Shown here: piece by piece, positions 6,050 through 10,970 of the stretch | How the letters are laid out: every line of letters starts with the position of its first letter | Position numbering within the stretch: position 1 is the first letter of the stretch | From: Collinsella sp. | Lineage (GTDB): Bacteria > Actinomycetota > Coriobacteriia > Coriobacteriales > Coriobacteriaceae | Assembly (NCBI GenBank): GCA_014871665.1 | Contig: WGSL01000066.1 | Span: 1-10,970 of the forward strand | Length of the DNA: 10,970 nucleotides | Direction of reading: 5' to 3' | Made by a program: the position numbers and the translations under genes | Notes under the pieces: generated by a model | What the model saw: only the letters and a program-made list of their open reading frames with translations | Told to the model about the DNA's origin: nothing | The model's database searches: none

Positions 6050-6778
6050 TCAGACCGTAACGTCGCAAGGAGCTGGGTGCTCCTCCAGGTAGTCGTCGAC
6101 CGAGCATCTATTGATGCTCCCTTTGTAAACATACCCATGTGCAATTGGCTCAAGCTGAGCGAACAGCAAGGCGGCGTCTCGGCACGATCGCAAAGTCCCG
6201 CATCCGCATCCCGCATGCGCGAAGAGGTGTTCGTGGTGGGCGGCGCGGTTGCGGATCTTGTTGATTCCCGCTATCCGTCCATTGACGTCGTTTCGGTCGG
6301 CCCCCTTTGGCCATGCCTTATGGATGATCGGAATCCATAAGTCGCGTTCGTGGCTGCGGTCCGTCATATGGGCCCAGAAGCCCAGCGTGAGGTTTGAGAC
6401 GATGTCGTCCGCGGTCGCGTTCTCGCGAAGGCCGTTTCTCAGGTGATCTATCGAGTTCCTGTTCAGTCGATTGGCGTCGTTGACCTGTCCGCGCTTATTC
6501 GTCCTGAGAATCGGGCGCCTTACGGGAGAGGCGTCGTCGAGCAGCCAGTGGTCGGACCCGCTCCAAGTGGAGGATATTGCCCTGTCGTACGCGTTCCTGA
6601 GGGCGACCTCGAAGAACGAGACGTCTTTCAAGACGGCCTGCGCAAGGCCGATGTTCCAGAGGTAGAGGTCGAGGGCGACGGCGTCATCGCCTCGCGATAC
6701 TTCGAGATATTTGCTATATCGCGGCTCAGAGAGCCACGATATGACGTGCGCCCGGTCTATCTTCGGAGCGTTCGGCAT
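6050..6778 (-). CDS. Abi_2-type HEPN protein (abortive infection family)
   Basis: A 242-aa protein of the Abi-like (Abi_2, AbiD/AbiF) family, HEPN-fold proteins associated with phage-triggered growth arrest and thought to cleave RNA. Seen in the sequence: the family N-terminal helix pair with LYLWNIGLAQAVL and FFEVALRNAYDRAI (39-68), a WAHMTD segment near 135-140, and the HEPN active-site motif Arg-Asn-x3-His at 176-181 (IRNRAAHHE). The C-terminal 50 residues contain an unusual Cys-Gly-Cys-Gly and are less conserved. The ATG at 6778 is chosen because GAGGAAAGG lies six bases upstream; an in-frame TTG at 6802 would fall on top of that leader. It is a separate transcription unit downstream of the ABC-3C operon and convergent with yjdF. 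No antitoxin-like small partner is adjacent, so it may act alone or be controlled through its leader. Confidence 0.85.
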   Translation of the reverse strand: MPNAPKIDRAHVISWLSEPRYSKYLEVSRGDDAVALDLYLWNIGLAQAVLKDVSFFEVALRNAYDRAISSTWSGSDHWLLDDASPVRRPILRTNKRGQVNDANRLNRNSIDHLRNGLRENATADDIVSNLTLGFWAHMTDRSHERDLWIPIIHKAWPKGADRNDVNGRIAGINKIRNRAAHHEHLFAHAGCGCGTLRSCRDAALLFAQLEPIAHGYVYKGSINRCSVDDYLEEHPAPCDVTV

Positions 6779-6795
6779 GGGAGACCTTTCCTCAG

Positions 6796-6842
6796 AAAAC
6801 AATTGAGCCCCGGCGACTTGAATCAGCGGTCGTACCGGGGCT
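6796..6842 (-). terminator. Hairpin plus U-rich run in the abi leader
   Basis: Reading leftward, AGCCCCGG (6842-6835) pairs with CCGGGGCT (6813-6806) across a 21-nt loop and is followed by CAATTGTTTT. It starts only about seven bases after the predicted start of the abi transcript and ends just before its Shine-Dalgarno sequence, so it behaves like an attenuator or an operator rather than only the terminator of the upstream operon. Confidence 0.45.
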
Positions 6843-6854
6843 AACTGACATGTA

Positions 6855-6860
6855 ATTATA
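6855..6860 (-). promoter_or_regulatory. Extended -10 promoter of the Abi gene
   Basis: The minus strand reads TGTGCTATAAT, a consensus TATAAT with a TGn extension. The hexamer 17 bases upstream is TTCGCA, a weak -35, which the extended -10 can compensate. Predicted start is near 6848. Confidence 0.6.
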
Positions 6861-7039
6861 GCACATGAATTCTGCTTGCGAAGTCTTAACCGTCGACGTG
6901 GTGCCCATAACTACCAGCTATGGGTTAGGTCGAAGTCGCCAAAAATGACTGCATTATCGATGAAAACCAGCGAAGCAGAGGAGCATAACGCTCAAAGCCT
7001 CGGTTATAGGCGAACTCTGCGAGACTCGCGTCAGGAAGA
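6861..7039. other. AT-rich spacer between the Abi gene and the ABC operon
   Basis: Apart from the Abi promoter upstream region I see no gene with a ribosome site and no repeat here. It separates the 181-aa gene's stop from the Abi promoter. Confidence 0.4.
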
Positions 7040-7585
7040 TTATCCATCAAATCGTTCTGACATCTGGTTCGAAGCAGAGTGTGCCTTTGAGTAAGAATTC
7101 TTGCTAACTGGACCTTCAATCCAACTGTATTTTTCATCTTCTAGGCGAGCGAACAGCTTGTTTCGGTCGCTATAACGCAGTCCCATCTGTTTTGAAAGGA
7201 GGTCATTTCTTGTAGATTGAATCAGTTCACGAGGGGCATTGTTGTCCATGAGCGACAACATCGCAAGGACATACCCACCGTAAAGACCTTCCAAATATCC
7301 ATCCTGGTGAAGGTTTTCTATGAGAAGGTCGTCTGTCAAGCCCTTATATCCGCTTGGCAGAAGGCCTTCTTCAGCAAGCTGAGAAGACCAAAGGGATAGG
7401 ATTTTCTCCTCATCCTTCTTGCTGATTTTTTTCAGGAGGTCATCAAAATCGACGTCCTGGACCTTGTCGCAAAGATATTTAAAAATAGTCTGAATAAGCT
7501 TCTTTCCAGCCGATGATAGCTCGCTGTTAATTTCCTTCTTCAATTCGCTAGCGACTCCATCTCCTAGCTTCACTTCCTTGTCCAT
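7040..7585 (-). CDS. Unrecognised 181-aa protein, last gene of the ABC-3C operon
   Basis: A soluble, mostly helical protein that I cannot assign to a family. Residues 1-60 are charged amphipathic helix (LKKEINSELSSAGKKLIQ), 61-75 carry KILSLWSSQL, and 88-115 form the most hydrophobic part (LEGLYGGYVLAMLSLMDNN), too broken by Gly and Asp for a clear membrane helix. The last 25 residues are Ser-rich and polar. The ATG at 7585 has GGAG eight bases upstream; a TTG six codons earlier is less likely. It follows the ATPase by 36 bases on the same strand with no terminator between, so it is probably co-transcribed and could be a fourth component, a local effector or an immunity factor. Codon use is AT-richer than in the hcp region, like the rest of the operon. 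Confidence 0.75.
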   Translation of the reverse strand: MDKEVKLGDGVASELKKEINSELSSAGKKLIQTIFKYLCDKVQDVDFDDLLKKISKKDEEKILSLWSSQLAEEGLLPSGYKGLTDDLLIENLHQDGYLEGLYGGYVLAMLSLMDNNAPRELIQSTRNDLLSKQMGLRYSDRNKLFARLEDEKYSWIEGPVSKNSYSKAHSASNQMSERFDG

Positions 7586-7621
7586 GCTCTTTCTCCGTTT
7601 CAATTCATACGTAACGCGGTG

Positions 7622-9280
7622 TTATTCTTTCGGGTTTTCCTCTACAGGTCGATTCCAAGCTTTTCCGAATAGTTCGTGCCCGCGGGACAGCTCGAGTACG
7701 ATATTGCTGCTTATAACATGGGGAATCTCTCCCGACTCGGTGTACTTGTCGATTTTATCAATCGCTGCAAATATCTGCTTTTCCGATTGAGCGTAAAGCT
7801 CGAACATTCCGATGGTATGGCCATCCTCAACTTGCTTGATGCCCGGCGAATCATGAATCACGAACTGGATAGGTGTCTGATTGAGCATCACGACGTCGAA
7901 AAGGAACATTCCCCTGTTTTGGGATCCTGTTCCGTCGTCAAGGGGAATCTCATACCTGTAACTATCCGGGCTGGTAATCGAAATCGCCGGCGACGCGACT
8001 TCGTCCCCTGTTGCAAGTTGATTCAGGCGTTTGAGTTCGATATTGATCATGTCCTGAACATCTCTGAAATGACGCATCTCGAGGTCTTTACGCTCTTCCG
8101 ATAATTCTTTGCTACGCCTGTCGAAGTCCTTCCCTCTATCGTACATCTCGTTCGCGGACTCGAGCTGAGCAACAAAGGAGCTGAGTTCCGAGTGCTCAAT
8201 AATCAGGTTCGACATATTGTTTGGCGACGACTCGACGCTTCGCACCGCTCCTTCTAGCTTTTCGATGCTGCGATTTAGATCGCCTATTCTCCTCCTTAGC
8301 TCGACTTCTTCCTCTCGATGCTGCTCCCTAAGATTTATCAGGTTCGCCTTATGGAAGGCTTCGATTTCCTCAATTGCTTTGAGGTTTACGTTGGGGAAAA
8401 ATTTTGTCAGCTTTTCGAAGCTTCTTGTCTTCTTGAAATCAACGAGCTTGAGGTCGCGCTCCATTGCCCTTAAGGCTCTTTCCAGGGTATTGCGGCTCCG
8501 TTTCAATGCCGTCAATTCTTCCTGTAAGTGTCTAACGTACTCTTCCTGTTCGACATCGTGATTGGGGGCGGGACAGTCAAAGGAGTCTATTATCCTGCTC
8601 ATTCGGGTTCTAAGGTCTGCTATTCGGCGCTCGTTCTCTTTGTATTCGTCTCTGGACCTCGCCGCCCGAATGAACCTTCGGCTCTTTGCCTCCTTGAAGG
8701 CTTTTTTATCTTTATTGAGCTCCGTCTTCTTTTCTTCAATCTCAGCAATCTCCGAGTACAGCCCATAGAGCTTGAGCAATCTGAGCAAATCAGACGAAAC
8801 TTTCGTTTTCCCGGAAGTCATCAAAGGCCGTTGAACATCATCATGGCCCATTCCATACGCGCGAAGGAACGGGCTTTGAAGGTCGCGGAACGTTGCGCCA
8901 AGTTCGCTAAGCCCGTATTTCGCCGCCAACCATTCATTGAAGTCGGAAAGCCCCATAGACTTGACCGGAACGCGGTTGCGATCGCATTCCCAGACCGTTT
9001 CTGGAGTGGCTGTATCCCGCTTGAAATAACGTTCTTCATCTTCGAATAAATGGGTGAAATGAAGAGAGTGGTGGCCAATAGCTTTGAGGACACTGCTTGT
9101 TTTCTTGGCATAGGTGCTTCCGCCTAAAGCGAAATCGACGGCGAGCAAAAAAGTGGTTTTTCCGATTGAGTTCGTGGCGTCGTTGCCTCCAACGACAATG
9201 TTCAATCCACGACCGAGTTTGATAGGGGGCCTTGGGCCTTTCTCGTCGGCAAATTTATCACAGTAAATTTCAGTTAGCAT
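7622..9280 (-). CDS. ABC-three-component system ATPase (DUF2326, SMC-like)
   Basis: A 552-aa SMC/Rad50-like ATPase of the DUF2326 group. N-terminal Walker A at 31-43 is GGNDATNSIGKTT, the ATNSIGK form typical of this group. A long coiled coil runs from about 176 to 410 (Lys/Glu-rich heptads). The C-terminal ATPase half has a Walker B-like strand IQFVIHDSPG (471-480), where Ser follows the Asp in place of the usual Glu, and a diverged signature region at 448-465; both also look typical of DUF2326 proteins, so I do not read them as decay. In ABC-3C systems, proposed by comparative genomics to be conflict systems acting on nucleic acid or invader-derived signals, this ATPase works with a small middle component and a CTD protein. 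Its ATG overlaps the middle-component gene by 11 bases, with AGGAAGGG upstream, so translation is coupled. Confidence 0.88.
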   Translation of the reverse strand: MLTEIYCDKFADEKGPRPPIKLGRGLNIVVGGNDATNSIGKTTFLLAVDFALGGSTYAKKTSSVLKAIGHHSLHFTHLFEDEERYFKRDTATPETVWECDRNRVPVKSMGLSDFNEWLAAKYGLSELGATFRDLQSPFLRAYGMGHDDVQRPLMTSGKTKVSSDLLRLLKLYGLYSEIAEIEEKKTELNKDKKAFKEAKSRRFIRAARSRDEYKENERRIADLRTRMSRIIDSFDCPAPNHDVEQEEYVRHLQEELTALKRSRNTLERALRAMERDLKLVDFKKTRSFEKLTKFFPNVNLKAIEEIEAFHKANLINLREQHREEEVELRRRIGDLNRSIEKLEGAVRSVESSPNNMSNLIIEHSELSSFVAQLESANEMYDRGKDFDRRSKELSEERKDLEMRHFRDVQDMINIELKRLNQLATGDEVASPAISITSPDSYRYEIPLDDGTGSQNRGMFLFDVVMLNQTPIQFVIHDSPGIKQVEDGHTIGMFELYAQSEKQIFAAIDKIDKYTESGEIPHVISSNIVLELSRGHELFGKAWNRPVEENPKE

Positions 9281-9494
9281 GCCTAATCAACCCTTCCTGG
9301 GTTAGCGTAATCGCACCCAAAGCATAGAGGCAGTCCAGCGCATCCAGGAACTCGTCTAGACCATTGAAATTCGATTTGGTTTTGCCGTAGAGCTCCCCGC
9401 AGCTCATGCCTCCCGAGTCGAGGAGCTCTAAGATTTTGGGGAATCGAGAGAGGTAACTGCTTTCGAAAGAGCAGATTTTATTCGGAAGCCTCAT
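9270..9494 (-). CDS. ABC-3C middle component (small winged-helix protein)
   Basis: A 74-aa protein between and overlapping the CTD gene (17 bases) and the ATPase gene (11 bases). It begins MRLPNKICSFESSYLSRF, continues with ILELLDSGGMSCGELY and ends DALDCLYALGAITLTQEGLI, the helix-turn-helix-wing pattern seen in the small middle components of ABC-3C systems (closest to the MC6-type group by memory). It presumably bridges ATPase and CTD protein. Start supported by GGAG seven bases upstream. The subgroup is uncertain. Confidence 0.75.
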   Translation of the reverse strand: MRLPNKICSFESSYLSRFPKILELLDSGGMSCGELYGKTKSNFNGLDEFLDALDCLYALGAITLTQEGLIRHAN

Positions 9495-10683
9495 CGCGGT
9501 CTCCTTCTATTTCGTTGAATATCTCGCAGCTTTGAATGAAAAAAGAGATCACGACTTCGCAGGCCGAGCGGTTTTCGCATCCTGTGCTTTCAGAGACCCA
9601 TTCGGTCATCCTTCTGTAAATTGCCTCATAACCCTCGCCGAGCGATTCGAGCTTCTTGAAGCACCGCTTCATGCTCATGGAAAGCTCATCTGGGTCGAGC
9701 TCGCCGTGAGCCGATCGCTCTTCGAGTTCGGTCGCAATGAAGCCGTAATATCTGTCGATGTTCGAAACGACGCGGTTTTTAAGGAGGAAGTCTTCGTCCG
9801 GAATCTTGTTCCTTACTTTGATGGGCTTATAACGGAGCTTTTCTACGGCCTCTTTGTCAACAAGGCGATCCATGGAACCAATGATACTTTCGAGGGCTTG
9901 CTCCAGCTCGATTTCGTCGACAGCAAGCTGGACATCGTAGGAACGTTTCGCTTTAAGCTTCCGCGCAAGAAGACTCGCCTGCTTTTCAATAGTGGACTCG
10001 TTTTCGTACGATGCCGCGCATTCCAGGTCGAGCAGCGCCTTGTTGTCCGGCGAATCGACGTCGAACTTGGCAGGGAGCTCGCAGCCAAAGCGGTCGTAGG
10101 CAATGGAACGAACCATCGAGATTTCCTCGTCGCTTGCAAACGCCGGGATTATCGCAACCTTCGCTTTATGCTTAAGCCTCTTGCCGCATAGAAGGCATCT
10201 GTTATTGCATTCTGCGACAAGTTGAGCATCTTCGCTTTCATTGCTGTAATCCAAACTGAGCGGCAGTTCTTTTTGTTTCCTATTTCGCGTGCCGCTTCTC
10301 GCCGATGCTTCCTCGATTATTTCTCTGAACAGCTTTGCGCAGTTCTCTGGGAAATCGCACTCAGCCCCAGAGGGCAATTTATCCCTGAGCTTTTCGAATA
10401 GCTTCTCCTGCCTGCGGATATCAATGTTGTCCTCGATCCACTCTGCAAAAGCGGCTACGTCCAACGACTGCGGAAATGCCCCCGATACCAGTCCGTTGAT
10501 TGGCATTCGCCCAGAATAATATTGTGACAACGTCGCATCCGCTTTGTTGAAAATCGGATTCTCATTGCCCTCAAGCTTGCTTATGTGGATGAACAAATCT
10601 TGGACAAATTCTCCCTGGCTTAGCCCAGGGGCAACGAACAGCTTGAGAGTCTTTGCAAATTCACTAAACGAGATTGATTCCAT
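9478..10683 (-). CDS. ABC-3C CTD protein with degenerate HNH-like module
   Basis: A 401-aa protein. Residues 1-90 form a helical N-terminal domain (FSEFAKTLKLFV, LSQYYSGRMPINGLV). At 160-227 lies an HNH-like module: Cys163-x2-Cys166 (RCLLCGK) opens it, a strand KVAIIPAF (175-182) sits where HNH proteins carry the catalytic His, and DNKALLDLECAASYE (213-227) sits where the second Cys/His pair is expected but only Cys222 remains. The nuclease residues therefore seem lost. Residues about 290-392 match the CTD of ABC-3C proteins, with the characteristic end AceVVISFFIQSCEIFNEI-like (375-393). The ATG at 10683 is chosen because CGAGGA lies seven bases upstream; a frame extending to 10842 is not protein-like. 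First gene of the operon, overlapping the middle component by 17 bases. Confidence 0.8.
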   Translation of the reverse strand: MESISFSEFAKTLKLFVAPGLSQGEFVQDLFIHISKLEGNENPIFNKADATLSQYYSGRMPINGLVSGAFPQSLDVAAFAEWIEDNIDIRRQEKLFEKLRDKLPSGAECDFPENCAKLFREIIEEASARSGTRNRKQKELPLSLDYSNESEDAQLVAECNNRCLLCGKRLKHKAKVAIIPAFASDEEISMVRSIAYDRFGCELPAKFDVDSPDNKALLDLECAASYENESTIEKQASLLARKLKAKRSYDVQLAVDEIELEQALESIIGSMDRLVDKEAVEKLRYKPIKVRNKIPDEDFLLKNRVVSNIDRYYGFIATELEERSAHGELDPDELSMSMKRCFKKLESLGEGYEAIYRRMTEWVSESTGCENRSACEVVISFFIQSCEIFNEIEGDRDEASE

Positions 10684-10709
10684 CGGCCATCCTCGCGCTA
10701 TATCGTTAA

Positions 10710-10739
10710 GCCCATATATGCCCACATAAGCCCATATAC
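10710..10739. repeat. Three 10-bp tandem repeats upstream of the ABC-3C operon
   Basis: GCCCATATAT, GCCCACATAA and GCCCATATAC follow each other without gaps, giving one copy per helical turn, 27 to 56 bases upstream of the CTD gene's ATG. A convincing -35/-10 pair could not be placed around them. They look like an operator or a bendable promoter element for the operon. Confidence 0.5.
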
Positions 10740-10918
10740 CGCCACCGGTCTTCAAACGGACCAATGCGAAGATGCATCCAGTCAATTGAGCGGCCTTGCG
10801 TTGGCGATTCGATGCTTTTCCATAATTGTATCGCATGGTCATTACGTCTATTGAGTCCTTGCGATGAAAGGCTCACCGGAACGCCTTAGTAAGGCCGACT
10901 CTCTTGGCGATTAATTCG

Positions 10919-10970
10919 CCATAATTTGACAGTTTGAGCACCCCGATCTCCCACTAAAGCCGCAGGTCAT
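10919..10970 (-). mobile_element. Inner end of an insertion sequence (right copy)
   Basis: Exact reverse complement of 2-53 over 52 bp, ending at the window edge. The two IS ends face inward. From here to the CTD gene (10684-10918), apart from the tandem repeats, I see no gene. Confidence 0.6.

Noticed and set aside
7622..9280. ATPase inactivated by missing Walker B Glu
   Set aside because: Asp-Ser at this position and the odd signature region are, as far as I recall, usual in DUF2326 proteins, so this is not evidence of decay.
10684..10842. 53-codon N-terminal extension of the CTD protein
   Set aside because: A good ribosome site precedes the ATG at 10683 and the extension contains the tandem repeats; it looks like untranslated leader.
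1..10970. tRNA, rRNA or tmRNA genes
   Set aside because: No cloverleaf with a T-loop GTTCGAAT-like box in a proper context was found on either strand by eye.

Overview
The window looks like chromosomal DNA of a high-GC anaerobe. A gut Coriobacteriia/Eggerthellaceae-type actinobacterium is the best guess, from the GC-rich codon use of the housekeeping part, an oxygen-sensitive hybrid-cluster protein (Hcp) with its own Crp/Fnr-type regulator, and a short Def-like protein. That taxonomic call is inference. The two ends carry the same 52-bp sequence in inverted orientation (2-53 and 10919-10970). This looks like the inner end of an insertion sequence present on both sides, so the window may be a short-read contig that stops in a repeat, or a segment bounded by inverted IS copies.

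Left and middle part (about 54-5650), GC-rich: an AT-rich stretch with only doubtful reading frames (54-410); a peptide-deformylase-like gene whose catalytic Glu is replaced by Met (544-966); an unrecognised three-helix membrane protein (1060-2193); hcp on the minus strand (2370-3944) divergent from a Crp/Fnr-family regulator (4040-4690), with two short palindromes in the 95-bp spacer; a decayed tail of a DUF4143-type ATPase (4754-4912); a striking double dyad (4923-4971); and a YjdF/DUF2992 gene (5186-5605) behind a folded leader whose hairpin loop is complementary to the Shine-Dalgarno sequence, a likely yjdF riboswitch.

Middle spacer (5606-6049): no convincing gene, but four stem-loops and a cluster of TGATTCG repeats.

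Right part (6050-10683), all on the minus strand, more AT-rich and defence-like: an Abi_2-type HEPN protein (RNxxxH) behind a strong extended -10 promoter and a hairpin/U-rich leader. Upstream of it lies a compact operon that reads CTD protein -> small middle component -> DUF2326 ABC ATPase -> unknown 181-aa protein. The first three genes overlap each other and match the ABC-three-component (ABC-3C) conflict systems described from genome comparison. The CTD protein carries an HNH-like module that keeps one CxxC but appears to have lost the nuclease histidines, and the fourth gene is unrecognised. An ABC-3C cassette with a degenerate HNH module, an extra gene and an adjacent HEPN RNase candidate is the best candidate for a poorly described system here.
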